From positions 333,588-397,587 of the forward strand of contig JACEEZ010000110.1 in assembly GCA_016584305.1 (NCBI GenBank): a stretch of DNA of 64,000 nt, given 5' to 3'. The translations under genes were made by a program, and so were the position numbers. Shown here piece by piece: positions 23,784-34,235 of this stretch; position 1 is the stretch's first letter, and each line of letters opens with the position of its first letter. Below the pieces are notes generated by a model. That model was given only the letters and a program-made list of their open reading frames with translations, did no database searches and had not been told where the DNA came from. The stretch is from Chionoecetes opilio (taxonomy: Eukaryota; Arthropoda; Malacostraca; Decapoda; Majidae).

Positions 23784-26261
23784 CCGTATTTGCCGGCGCA
23801 TAAGATGCACCTACGCATAAGACGCACGCGTATTTTACATAAAAATTTTGAGAAAAAAATGATTAGTGTTTTGAGGACATCAGGGAGGTCCCGTTATACG
23901 AGCATTCGGTATACGAGAAATCAATGATACAAGCTGAGTAAATTAGGGTCTATTTTCAATATACGAGATCGAAAATCCAATGCTACGACATTCAAACTGG
24001 GGTGAGTAAAATTACCAAGTTCAAAATGCGCGCCTTACCACGTATGCATCTGGGCTGTATGATGATGTTGTGGTGGCCCCAAGCTTAGGGCCACACACCT
24101 GGCTAATTACCCCTAAAGGTCAAGCCAACACCTGGCGTGGACCTGACTCGCGGGTGAAAAGGGGAGTATTGTAGTGGCCCCAAGCTTGGGGCCGCACACC
24201 TGGCTAATTACCCCTAAAGGTCAAGCCAACACCTGGCGTGGAACTGACTCGCTCGTGACCCAAATTCCTCCCACACCTCCGTTGCTGGTTTCCATCCCTG
24301 GCTTCCTAGACCAGCTTCTGGCAGTTAACTACCTACCACCACAGTGAGAGGACACCACTCCTCCTCTCTCTGTTCCTCGTGGCATTCCTCCGCTGTACCT
24401 ACATATTCCCGCCAAAATAAACCTGCGTGTGAACTCTGTGTTTGGTGTAACCCGTGTCTAGCTAAAGTGTACACAACAATGTACAATGATTCAGATGCGC
24501 AGAGACGAGTTTGTGGGCAGTGGAAGAGGTCTGCGCACCCCTCCCTTGTCCCTTACCTACGTACCCTACCCTCTCTTGTATCAAGCGGCGTCCCCTACAG
24601 TACAAAGTCTTGTACAACCCCGTCCCTCTACAGTACAACCTTTTGTGTACTATATTCTCTTTCAGAATGCTTTTTCTACAGAATAGGTAGTACAGTGTGG
24701 GTAATATAGACGCTGTGTGTTTGTTGTGTTTGGTATAGTTTGTTTTAGCTTGAAAAACATGTCTTTGATGGGGTCCTGGAACCAAACCTAAATTTTACAA
24801 TTAGTTATGTATTTCGCAATACGAGATTTCGCTTTACGAGTATGCCAGGTGGAACCTAACTACTCGTATATTCGGGACCTCCCTGTATTTACTTTTCGTA
24901 AATTTATTAAGTTATTATAAAAAAGGTTTTGTAAGGGAAAACAAATTGTTTTGAGCATGTACCCAAATACAATATTCAACAGTGAATGTGAATGAAAAAT
25001 TATACTAGTTAAAATGTAGAGAATGTGTAGGGTAACCAAAATCGGTCATCATTTATTGCAGGATGCTCCACGAATTGATATTCTAATATTATCTACCTAT
25101 GACATTTAGCTTAGAATTAATATTGTAAGTATGGCTTTGTTGCTTTTCTGCTATGTGTTTAGACTTTGTGGAAAATTTGCAGTAAAGATAATGGTATTAT
25201 TTCGGTAGTGGGCTTTCAAAAGTCCTAGGATTCTTACCTCCATTATCGTGTATCTTTCTTCATTCTGTGTATTTTGAGCCCCATTTCCCATGGTGCAATA
25301 GAATATTAATGGCATTGGTAGTGTGAAACTTAGCAATGATTGCGGGGCGGGCCTGGAGAGGCAGGGCGGGCACCCCCCCCCCACACACATATGTAAACAA
25401 ACATTGATTTCCGACAAAAACGAGCCAATTAATTCAAAACACACCAAAACTATTCAGGAAAACGAAGTTTCGGCCTCAAAATCGGTGGTTGCCCAATAAC
25501 AAAAATTACATTACAAGATATTACACTGTAAGGTAACCATCTCTACCTTTTTGTTATTGTTGAAGGGCGCCGATGTCGGGATCGAAGATATTCGCCATGG
25601 TTTACATCTGTGAATCTATCACAGTCGAGAGGGTTGATTAGTCTTCCTAAGGAGGGTACAAGTGGTACAAGTGAAGGCATGATGGTATGGTGTGATTCGG
25701 CCTTGATGCAGATGAAGTTTTGGCACCGTGATGGGTCTTGGTCTTGGTGTGATGTGTGAAAGGTTTCTGTCCAGTCTACAGGTACCGTTGCAGCCTTTTT
25801 ACTAGCACTCTTTCCAGTTCCAGTTAACAATTTCCTTATCCATAGAGATACAGGGGTGAGGATTGAGGGATCGAGGTGGTATAAAGGCCTACCCTGTCTC
25901 CCATCCATTTACAGTGGAGAGCGGCAGTGGTACTGTGGGAAGGGGTGATGTTTACATATGACGGCCATCTTGGCAGCAGAAATCGCGACCTTGTTGCCCC
26001 ACCTCTTGTTTTCTCTTAAACTCCAACTTTTTCTTGGTATTATGCATTACTGTTGATATTATTAGTAACACAGTTACAAATTTGTGTTAAGTGGTCTACT
26101 GGTCAACACAGATCACTTGAGACCCCCTTAGTAATACACCACCGGCCATTCTGCATTCTCTGCCCGACCTATCATTAGAAATATGGCCACATTAGATGCA
26201 GGGTGAATTTTGCATTCCCTTTCTTGGAAAAAAACTGCGTCTTATGCGCCGGCAAATACAG
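23784..26261. mobile_element. CCGTATTTGCCGGCGCATAAG-family transposon, copy 1
   Basis: Ends CCGTATTTGCCGGCGCATAAG and CTTATGCGCCGGCAAATACAG lie between TA dinucleotides. The interrupted LINE is recovered on both sides (compare 29635-29660). It contains the complete CAGGGAGG element at 23881-24885; without it the length is about 1.47 kb, shorter than copies 2 and 3 (about 2.6 kb). No transposase is recognisable; the 121-codon minus-strand frame at 25543-25908 is not conserved as a protein among copies. Confidence 0.85.
23881..24885 (+). mobile_element. CAGGGAGGTCCCG-family element, complete copy 2
   Basis: Left CAGGGAGGTCCCGTTATACG, right ATTCGGGACCTCCCTG. It carries a 101-bp tandem duplication beginning at 24073 and 24174 whose GCCGCACACCTGGCTAATTAC module is inverted relative to the one in copy 1. 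The segment GATTCAGATGCGCAGAGACG...GTCCCTTACCTACG is shared with the foldback element at 29973-30544. Confidence 0.82.
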
Positions 26262-26762
26262 TACCTAGAAGATACAAATACTAGTACAGATCGATAATTT
26301 GGTTTCAGGAAAGGCAGGTCTTGCACTACAAACCTACTAAGTTTCTACTAAAGAGCGATTGATGAAACACAAGACATAGACAGATGGGTCAATTGTGTCT
26401 TGCTGGACATTAAAAAAGCTTTTGACAAGGTACCGATCAAGAGATTGTGTAAAATTTTACTGAAAGGAGGTGTAAAAGGTGCTTTGCTTAAATGGATAAA
26501 AGATTACTTGAAGGATAGGGAGAAGAGAACAGTCATAAAGGATCAACAATCAAAGTAGTGCAAAGTAATAAGTGGACTTCCTCAAGGGTCAGTGCTGGCA
26601 CCAGTGATTAGTATCATATGTTCGACATAGATTGGAATATGCAGCAGTGGTTTGGTTACCACATAGAAAGAAATATGTAAGAAAGATTGAAAGACTACAG
26701 AGAGCGGCTACGAAGATGGTCCCAAGTTTGAAAGATTTATCAAAATAAATAATGATTAGTTT
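26262..26762 (+). mobile_element. LINE copy 3, right part
   Basis: It continues the reverse transcriptase in several frames: KKAFDKVPIKRLC, the GCTTAAATGGATAAAAG block, a GLPQGSVLAPV motif near 26577, then a jump to the C-terminal YVRHRLEYAAVVWL and IERLQRAATKMVPSLK. The FADD region is deleted. Confidence 0.72.
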
Positions 26763-26799
26763 GTTGTTTTCTTATTAATAGTGTTAATCCTCTCTTGTA

Positions 26800-26926
26800 A
26801 TCTATTGCAGAGGTTCTCAATGGTTTTGGCCTGCGACCCCTCCAAATAATTTTGAAAGGCTTGCGAACCCTCTTTTTTTCTCTCTATCTCTCTCTCTCTC
26901 TCTCTTTCACACACACACACACACGA
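26800..26926. repeat. Possible hAT end followed by (TC)n and (CA)n
   Basis: CAGAGGTTCTCAATGGTTTT...CTGCGACCCC resembles the CAGNGGTTCTCAA start common to one group of hAT elements. A matching right end was not found. TC then CA microsatellites follow. Confidence 0.4.
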
Positions 26927-27133
26927 TCAGCTGATCGGCTGGGGTACAGACGCGCTCAGGAAGGCTCCCAACACAACTGGCCATTGTGACTGGCTGCTGT
27001 GGCCATACAAGGCCGCAGTTGACTACAATTGACCTTGAGTATCTGCAGGTAAGGGCTATGCAGTAAATTGTCCCGTCTCCATAGGATTAGCCTAAAAAAA
27101 AGTAAAAAATAGACGGTGAAAAACGTAAACAAG

Positions 27134-28018
27134 ATGGAAAGTCCCGCCAAAACTCCGTTTGATGGTTTTGCAACCCAGGAAAAGGACATATTAGGGTTGA
27201 AAATTAACCAAAGAGTCATAATGCTGGAAAATGTGGTACACGATCTAATGGAGAAATTAGATAAGATGGAAAAAAGAGTATTCGTCCTGGAGAAAGATAA
27301 TACGATTTTGAAAAATAGAGTGGATGAGGTTAACGGTAAACAAGACGATGAAAAGGTAGAGAAGCTGCATGCTGAAATGTTTTCTGTCCATAAGAAATGG
27401 AAAATGACTCAAGAGGAAATGAAAGACAAAAGAAAAACATGGAAGATAGAAAAAGAAAAAGACCAAGAAAGCTTACGACAAATAATTAAAGATCAAGAAA
27501 ATGAAAAGAAAAATCTAACCAAAGTAGTAGTCAAAGTAATCAAACAAAAGGAAAATCTAGTACGAGATACGGTAGACAAAAAGAAATGTGTCATCATTTT
27601 TGGTTTGAAGGAAAAAGTGCTGCCCAAGAAAAACTTGAGAGAAGAGGATGAAAAGAAAGTGTCAAAAGAAATATTTAAAGTAGTAGAAGAAAATACGGAG
27701 GTAGAAGAAGAAATAGAAGAAATACATAGGTTAGGCATATATGAGGAGGGAGGGGCCTGCCCCTTGAAAGTTAAGTTTAGGTCACAAAATACAGCAGTAG
27801 ATATATTGTCTAAGGCGTGGAAACTGGCAAAGACAGAAGAATACAAGAAAATATGGATAAGAAAAGATATGAATGAGGAAGAAAGAGCCAGATTGAATGT
27901 ACCGTTTAAAGAAGCCAAAGAAAAAAACGAATTGAGGACGAAAGAGGAAAAACTGAAATTCTATTGGAGAGTTTTGGACCAAAAACTGAAGAAGTGGTAT
28001 CTAAAAGAGAAAGAGTAA
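27134..28018 (+). CDS. LINE ORF1: coiled-coil protein with RNA-binding-like core
   Basis: 294 codons from MESPAKTPFDGFATQ (an ATG six codons upstream is also open). Residues about 25-150 are heptad-rich and highly charged, predicted coiled coil. A KKKCVIIFGLKE segment and RLGIYEEGGACPLKVKF, FKEAKEKN follow, the layout of LINE ORF1 proteins with an RRM-like middle domain that coat the element RNA. It overlaps ORF2 by 55 nt in another frame, suggesting reinitiation or frameshift translation. The frame is intact. Confidence 0.7.
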   Translation: MESPAKTPFDGFATQEKDILGLKINQRVIMLENVVHDLMEKLDKMEKRVFVLEKDNTILKNRVDEVNGKQDDEKVEKLHAEMFSVHKKWKMTQEEMKDKRKTWKIEKEKDQESLRQIIKDQENEKKNLTKVVVKVIKQKENLVRDTVDKKKCVIIFGLKEKVLPKKNLREEDEKKVSKEIFKVVEENTEVEEEIEEIHRLGIYEEGGACPLKVKFRSQNTAVDILSKAWKLAKTEEYKKIWIRKDMNEEERARLNVPFKEAKEKNELRTKEEKLKFYWRVLDQKLKKWYLKEKE

Positions 28019-29010
28019 GAGAAGACAGTCCAAAGGAAAATGAAGTAGGATGGCAGGTATCGTATACAAATATAAATGGGCTAGAGTCAACATTATCAGA
28101 AGTAAACGATTACCTGAGAGCCAAGAAACCAGACATATTAGGTCTAGTTGAAACGAAGCTGAGTGATTCTGAGGATGTGCCAGTTGGGGAGGGTCAATAT
28201 AATGTATGGAGGAGAAACAGAAACCAGAAAAAGGGAGGTGGTGTAATGATGTTAACAAAGAAGGATGTGGTAGTAGGAAATGTGGAGAAAGGAGAAGGAA
28301 TGGCAGAGGTGTTGACGGTAGAGCTGGTGATGAAAAAAGGAAGAATACGAGACTTAGTAATCGTATACGTTCCACCTAAGACAAATTCCTGGGGGAGAGA
28401 AGAGTACGGAGACATGATAAGAGACACAAGCAAATGTTTAAAGAATACAATGGAAAATAGTGAGAACATAATTTTGATGGGAGACTTTAACTGCAAAGAA
28501 GTTTGCTGGGAAGAATGGTATACTGAAGGAGAAAACTCATGGGGTGGTATATTGTTGGATTTGGTAATGAATAACATCATGACTCAGTGGATTAAAGAGA
28601 ACACAAGATTCAGAGGTAGCGAAGAACCATCAAGACTAGACCTACTACTGACGAAAGAACTGGAAGTAATTAGTAAAGTAAATTATCAGTGCCCACTTGG
28701 AAAGAGCGACCATGTACTTATTGAATTTGAAATAAATGATAGCAAAAAAGAGGAACATAAGAAAGGAAGATACAATTATGGAAAAGCAGACTTTGACGGA
28801 TTAAGAACATTCTTCGGAGAGACAGACTGGAGTAATTTCCATGCAGCAACGAGTACCCAGAAAAAATGGGACGAGTTCATCCGAATTTACACCGAAGGTA
28901 TAAATAGTTATGTTCCAAGGATAGTTATCAGAGAAAAGAAAAAAAATGAATGGTTTAACAGAAAATGTGAATTAGCAAGACTAGAAAGAGAAAAAACATG
29001 GAATAGTTAG
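27964..29010 (+). CDS. LINE ORF2 N-terminal part: APE-type endonuclease
   Basis: 348 open codons with every exonuclease-endonuclease-phosphatase motif: TNINGL (residues 35-40), VETKL with the metal-binding Glu (about 63), VYVPP (134-138), GDFN (173-176), RLDLLL (224-229) and SDH (248-250). It nicks target DNA to prime reverse transcription. A TAG at 29008-29010 separates it from the reverse transcriptase that follows, where a functional element would read through. Confidence 0.85.
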   Translation: MESFGPKTEEVVSKRERVREDSPKENEVGWQVSYTNINGLESTLSEVNDYLRAKKPDILGLVETKLSDSEDVPVGEGQYNVWRRNRNQKKGGGVMMLTKKDVVVGNVEKGEGMAEVLTVELVMKKGRIRDLVIVYVPPKTNSWGREEYGDMIRDTSKCLKNTMENSENIILMGDFNCKEVCWEEWYTEGENSWGGILLDLVMNNIMTQWIKENTRFRGSEEPSRLDLLLTKELEVISKVNYQCPLGKSDHVLIEFEINDSKKEEHKKGRYNYGKADFDGLRTFFGETDWSNFHAATSTQKKWDEFIRIYTEGINSYVPRIVIREKKKNEWFNRKCELARLEREKTWNS

Positions 29011-29166
29011 AGGAAAAAAGGTGGCAGCAACCTTTGGGAGGAGTACAAAACAACTAGAAATGAATATGTAAGAATCCAAAGAGAAGAAGAAAGTAACTAT
29101 GAGAGGAATATAATAGAAAAATGTAGGAATGAACCGAAACTTTTCTATAGATATATTAATGGAAAA

Positions 29167-29799
29167 ATGAAAAACAAGGAAGGAATAGATAAGCTGAAGG
29201 TAGAAGGCATAGTGTATGAAGATGCATTACAACAGGCCGAGGTGATGAATAAGTGCTTACAGACTGTATTTACAAGAGAAAGTGAATTTAAAACGAAAAA
29301 TATAATAGCAAAAGAAAATATAATGGAAGACATAAAAGTAGACGTAATAGAAGTAAAAAGGCTAATGGAAAGTCAAGATGTGAGAAAAGCCCCGGGTCCA
29401 GATGGAGTGTCGAACTGGATAATGAAAGAGTGCAGTAACCAACTAGCAGGAAAATTACATAGTGTAATTGAGAGTTCACTCAAGGAGAGCAGAGTCCCGC
29501 TTGATTGGAAAAGAGCAAATATTGTGCATATTCACAAAGGAGGTGACAAAGAAGAACCACTAAATTACAGGCCAGTGTCATTAACAAGTGTAGTGGCAAA
29601 AATATGTGAAAAAATTGTGAAGGACAGATGGTTGAAATATTTGGAAGAGACAAACACACTTGCAGGTGGCCAGTTTGGATTTAGAGGAGGAATGTCATGT
29701 ACAACAAATCTATTGAGCTTTTACTCGAGTGATCGATGTGACACAGGAAAGAGAAGGGTGGGTCGATTGCATTTACTTGGACCTAAAGAAGGCATTTGA
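29167..29799 (+). pseudogene. LINE ORF2 reverse transcriptase, fingers region
   Basis: 210 open codons with VRKAPGPDGVSNWIMKEC, RANIVHIHKGGDKEEPLNYR, VSLTSVVAKICEKIV and GGQFGFRGGMSCTTNLLSF. A frameshift near 29730 moves the next block into another frame (29729-30031). Confidence 0.82.
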
Positions 29800-29972
29800 C
29801 AAGGTACCTCATAAGAGACTGCTCTGGAAGCTAGAACATGTAGGAGGATTGAAGGGTGGTTTGCTGAAGTGGATGGAAGACTTTTTGAGCAACAGAGAGA
29901 TGAGAACAGTAATAAAAGATCAAAAGTCAGAATGGTGCAGTGTGATAAGTGGAGTTCCTCAAGGATCAGTAT
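29729..29972 (+). pseudogene. LINE ORF2 reverse transcriptase, palm start, cut by foldback
   Basis: It reads CIYLDLKKAFDKVPHKRLLW with the first catalytic Asp, then KSEWCSVISGVPQGSV, after which sequence changes abruptly to the foldback arm. The FADD catalytic motif, thumb and 3' UTR are missing from this locus. Confidence 0.82.
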
Positions 29973-30544
29973 CTTGCCCACAGATTCGTGGAAACATTTT
30001 ACAAGCCTATATGACACCTGATTTCGGCTGAACACAACAACACAACAAACTCTCAAACTCTCAAATATAGGGCTCTATATACCACACCACCGCACCACCA
30101 CACCACCACACCACCACACAAAACACAGTGAATTAAGAGTGTGACAGCACAGTAGGACAGAGCACAAATAAGTCACAATAAGCACATTAAGTAAACCAGC
30201 AAATCACTAAAATCGACTCACAAGGCACAATACATACAAGCAACAAAGACGTTTTATGTACTCTTGGGGACGCCGCGTGATACACTAGACTCGAGAGGGT
30301 ACGGTAGGTAAGGGACAAGGGAGGGGTGCGCAGACCTCTTCCACTGCCCACAAACTCGTCTCTGTGCATCTGAATCATTGTACATTGTCCAGGGTTGTGA
30401 ATTTTTGTAGGCCACATAGTCGTACCGAGCCACCAGAATTATCATATTTTTGTCCAAGCGAGCGAAGCAAGCTTGGACTCCTATTTCAGCCGAAATCAGG
30501 TGTCATATAGGCTTGTAAAATGTTTCCACGAATCTGTGGGCAAG
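29973..30544. mobile_element. Foldback-type element with perfect 60-bp inverted repeats
   Basis: 29973-30032 and 30485-30544 are exact complements over 60 bases by hand check, beginning CTTGCCCACAGATTCG. The 452-bp spacer has a CCACCACACCA run and a module also present, in reverse orientation, in the CAGGGAGG element at 24478-24600. The LINE does not resume to its right, so this may be the edge of a larger insertion or a rearrangement. Confidence 0.85.
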
Positions 30545-30648
30545 AAAGATACAGGAGCAAAGGAAGAAATTTGGCACAGAAAGTTATATTTCGTCTCTTA
30601 ACTCATTGTCCAAGCGAGCGAAGCGAGCTTTTAGCATTTATGCTAAAA
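30452..30648. repeat. AAGCGAGCGAAGC hairpin cluster
   Basis: GTCCAAGC...GCTTGGAC pairs around GAGCGAAGCAA at 30452-30478. TGTCCAAGCGAGCGAAGCG recurs at 30607, followed by the perfect stem TTTTAGCAT-TT-ATGCTAAAA at 30629-30648. Confidence 0.75.
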
Positions 30649-31055
30649 TTCGTAATATATTGTGCCTGGCGACATTAGTGCAGTGGCGAAAGTAGTGCAT
30701 TAATGCAGTGGAAATAAAATGTGTTCGTAGCCTTCACAACAACAGTGTCTTATAGCGTCGCCGAGAGGCAGGCCGCTTGTGTTAGGCCTCATATAACCAC
30801 TATAACTCGTGTTTCTAATGCCGTTATAGGTGTTATTTAGGGTTAGCGTGGTGTTATATACGTGGTAGGGTGTGTGTGAGGTGTTAAATATGCCATTTCA
30901 GCCGTGGGTACAGAGAGGAGGAAGAATAACAATTATGAAATACCACCACCACCACCACCATCAAATTGATTATCGTACAACCTTAGGTAAAATCATATAG
31001 TCAGTAAATGACTTTATAATTTTAGTAAATAAATTGTACTTTAGTAAATAACTTG
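30649..31055. other. Intron sequence without a recognisable feature
   Basis: Apart from a (CCA)n run near 30940-30961 I see no repeat, coding or RNA match. Confidence 0.4.
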
Positions 31056-31190
31056 GTAATTTTACTCACCCCAGTTTGAATGTCGTAGCATTGGATTTTC
31101 GATCTCGTATATTGAAAATAGACCCTAATTTACACATCTCGTATCATCGGATTCTCGTATATCGAATGCTCGTATAACGGGACCTCCCTG
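31056..31190 (-). mobile_element. CAGGGAGGTCCCG-family end, 135 bp, reversed
   Basis: The complement of 19005-19145 (CGTATAACGGGACCTCCCTG + TA at the right). Only this terminus is present. Confidence 0.75.
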
Positions 31191-31206
31191 TATATATATA
31201 TATATT

Positions 31207-32114
31207 GTTATGACTGCGGGCTCAAGCGCAACAGACTGTTCACTAACCGTGAACTGATAGAATCCCTCCAGCTTGTATCCAGAGAAAGAGAGGGGCCGTA
31301 ACCCTCTCTTCTACTCTCCTGCTCAGATACAAACGTATACTACCGATTACAGCCTAGGCTACTGACAGGCCCGGCTGTATCACTAAACAAACAAGAGTGA
31401 GAGCACCCTCTGCTCTCACCTCCACTCTAAGTGATACTTGAAGAAATATGCTACGTAACGCTTCAAAATGCTACCGCGATTGTATCTATGGGCGGTTAAA
31501 CAGTGGTGATGGAAAGTTCTTCCCTGTTCATTATTACTGGAGTGCACCTCCCACCTTTCTCATCCCACTACCCAGAAGGACGGGAAACTGGTATTCGTGT
31601 TGTGAGCTGGCCTCGCAGAACAAAGGTTAATTAGTGTACAAACGATGTGTGTGTGTGTGTCAGTGTCTCCTGTGCTAGCCATAACTCCAAAACACGGTAA
31701 CCATTCGTTTCCCGCCTTCCGTCCGTTAATACTAAACTTAGCACGTGGTCAGCCCGAAAGCTTCACCCAAATGGTGGAACCCACGTGTTTTCAATACTAC
31801 GCAAGAAATACTACAACTTCAGACACCCTCTAGCTATTCACTGACTCAAGTGCATGCAGGGCAAACTTCCTACACAAAGACTCAACAACTACCAAAACGC
31901 AGCAACTCAACGACGATGGATAGCAAGAGGCTGCGGAGCAGAGCGGCACGTGTGTTCGCTATTAAGGCCAGACCTCTACTAACCCGAGCGACGCCCGCCA
32001 AGCGGGACCCAACAGGGGCGGGGGCACCTCCCTCTCCCCATCTCTCTCTCCTCATCTCCTCCTCCTCACTCACCAAAGGACACACACCAGCCAGGCCCGT
32101 GGCAGGTGTTACAA
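31207..32114. mobile_element. Candidate solo LTR
   Basis: A 0.9-kb stretch, more GC-rich than its surroundings, starts TGTTATGACTGCGGGC and ends GGCAGGTGTTACA, with ATAT on both sides. TGT...ACA ends suit a BEL/Pao or Gypsy LTR. Because the flanks are a TA repeat, the target duplication is not informative. No reverse transcriptase, protease or primer-binding site is adjacent. Confidence 0.4.
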
Positions 32115-32909
32115 TATATACAGTCAAACCTCAATATAACGGACCTCGATTTAACGGACTCCATTTACGAGACAAATTTGCGGGCAAGAATGGCATATCA
32201 GACTGCTTATCGCCGCTGGAATCGTCCACTCAACATCATTTTTTTCTTTTTATTTTGGAATGCTTGGGTTTTAAGGAGTTTTAATGTATCCGATATTAAG
32301 ATATATAAGGTAGGAGCCTGTGTTGCTAGTGATTTAGTTGTAGAAGGTGTGTATGTGGGTTAAAATATTGAATATTAGTACGTATTACAATTTCTTGGCT
32401 TCTTCTTGTGACCTCTTTCTCTTAAGTTTCGCTTCGTAGGTCCTCTCCTCTCCTCGCCTCTACTCTCCTCTCCTCCTCCTCCTCCTCCTCTCCTCTAGTG
32501 TTAGCTGAAGCTTCTATCCCGGGAGACTGCACAGCGTCACACACACAAAGCTGTTCGTCTGCACTATTTGCACGTCGAATGTCAACAAACATGGCTCCGA
32601 CACCCAGGCAGGCTATCGCTGCTATACACTTACTTATGTATATTGTCAATCGTTGACAAGCATAACTAGCTAAAAATGTGCATGGATGCGTTCATGATTG
32701 GCTCGTCAGAACTCGTCAGACTCGTCGTCTGAGATCGACGGAAAAGGAGCTAATGTGACGGCGCCTTTACAAAAGTGTCCGCCAGTCAGAGCGCATGGTA
32801 TATATATGACAGTCGGAGCACTTGCTTACAAACTCAGTTTAAGCTGTTTTCGTCTGTTTTCCGTTGTTTTATATGCTTATTTAGACTTGTTCAGTGCAGT
32901 GAAGTCATT

Positions 32910-33152
32910 ATGGCATCGAAACAGAAGGGAAGTGACAAAAGGAAGCGTGTGAATCTAAGTATTGCAGAGAAATTAGAATTCATTAAGAAGGTGGAGTCTA
33001 GTGTTTCTGTCGCCCGGGTGTGTGTCGAGTATGGTGTAAAGAAACAAACAGTGAGTGATATTCGCAAGGCTAAGGACAAACTCAGAGAATATGCTGTGAA
33101 ATTCAATGTTGATGCAAGTAAGGATAGGAAAGGATCATGTCATCATGTGTAA
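32910..33152 (+). pseudogene. Tigger/CENP-B-like transposase N-terminus, copy C
   Basis: 80 codons nearly identical to the fragment at 6542-6814 (SIAEKLEFIKKVESSVSVAR, EYGVKKQTVSDIRKAKDK). Differences are mostly single-residue, and the frame is open in both copies up to DASKDRKGS. The catalytic domain is missing. The frame ends 20 bp before the Tc1-like insertion. Confidence 0.75.
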
Positions 33153-33343
33153 ATGGATAACTTGTGTCTTACAGTGGGCACCGTAAATACTGGGGCCCCT
33201 CACCCATGCGTACTTTTGCGTAGCGCATTTGAAGGGCCCCAATAAATGTTGCCAAACCACCCTCTATGGTTAGATTTGGTATATTTCGATGACATGTGGC
33301 AACCCTGTAGGCTCTAGTCTACCCCCTGGAAGTGATACCTGAG

Positions 33344-33831
33344 TCAGTAGCAATAGCTTATTGTGTGTCTGGGGTCGTATCTGTTTCGCTTCAGCGGCAG
33401 CCGCACACGAAATCGGTGGGAAGTAACTACACGAAAGTTACTCTTATCGAACCATAATACTCCTTTCCACTGTTCTACACTCCAGTTTTGTTGTTTTGCA
33501 AATGTGAGTCGTTTGCGGCGCATTTTGTCAGTCAGTAACGGTTTTAGGGCTGCTACCCTGCTTTGAAGGTCAAGATGGTGTTTGAGGCAGTGCTGTACTT
33601 TTCGGATGGCGACGTATTTTAGCAGCTCTGGGTACATGGAGTTTAGTTCTTTTGCAGTTAATCTTAGATTCCGAGTCACTACACGCTTTAGGAGTTTGTC
33701 TGTAAGCTGTGATATTTTTCTCTTACGCCCAGGTCGTTTCTTATACTGAGGAACAACTGTTGGTGATAGGTCCCTTGCCTCCTTACACAGCCGCTGAATG
33801 GTGGACCTGCCACGACCTGTACGACGCACTA
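33344..33831 (-). pseudogene. Tc1-like transposase, central part
   Basis: The minus-strand frame reads RRTGRGRSTIQRLCKEARDL, RPGRKRKISQLTDKLL (GRKR hook before the second HTH), LTAKELNSMYPELLKYVA and EQWKGVLWFDKSNF with the first catalytic Asp (normally FSDES). It ends before the second Asp and the Glu, so no active transposase is encoded. The N-terminal part lies beyond the nested MITE at 34155-34235 (MGPTQLSDVEKARIFALREE). Confidence 0.8.
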
Positions 33832-34154
33832 CAGCCAAATTCCCAACATCCGACCTCCAAACATCCGACTTGTCCAAACAACCGACTTTTTTCACCACCA
33901 CATTGTGTCTTGTTTTGGCCATTTATTTTACTTAGTTTTTTTTAGTTTTTAGAAAACATTGATTTGTGGCTTTATTTATGCATGAATTTTACTTTCGCGT
34001 ATACCACAGGATCGGCCTTCAAGAGCTGCATCTTTTATGTTCTATACCATTTTGTCCTTGTGTTTACGGTTACTGTGATATCCGAACATCCGACTATTCC
34101 AATTATCCGACCTACCTTCGGTCCCCCCAAGGTCGGATAATTAATACTTAGCTG
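33832..34154. mobile_element. 323-bp MITE nested in Tc1-like copy 1
   Basis: Ends CAGCCAAATTCCCAACATCC and ATTATCCGACC complement with CAGCTAAG...; TA duplicated at 33830-33831 and 34155-34156. The unfilled site is GACGCATTAACTCACTGAC at 50212-50230. It splits the transposase between PVSEI and RRTGRG. Confidence 0.88.
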
Positions 34155-34235
34155 TATCTCACTGACAGGCACATTTTCCTCACGTAAGGCAAATATACGA
34201 GCCTTCTCCACATCACTAAGCTGGGTAGGGCCCAT
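34155..34235 (-). pseudogene. Tc1-like transposase N-terminus
   Basis: MGPTQLSDVEKARIFALREE, then NVPVSEI, the first helix-turn-helix of a Tc1-type transposase. In the second copy it runs directly into the LMRRTGRGRSTI region (about 50255-50190). Confidence 0.75.

Larger units (their letters stand above)
26990..29972 (+). mobile_element. Two-ORF LINE (APE endonuclease + reverse transcriptase), best copy
   Basis: A 5' UTR-like stretch, ORF1 (27134-28018) and ORF2 (endonuclease 27964-29010, reverse transcriptase 29167-29970) are all sense. The 3' part is cut off at 29972 by a foldback element, inside the GVPQGSV motif. Three other copies occur here (23160+, 42080-44585, 44586-48735). By motif order this is a CR1-group element; the clade is inference. 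Confidence 0.85.

Noticed and set aside
25543..25908. 121-codon minus-strand frame as a transposase
   Set aside because: It has no recognisable motif, and the equivalent frames in the sister copies are broken and not conserved as protein.
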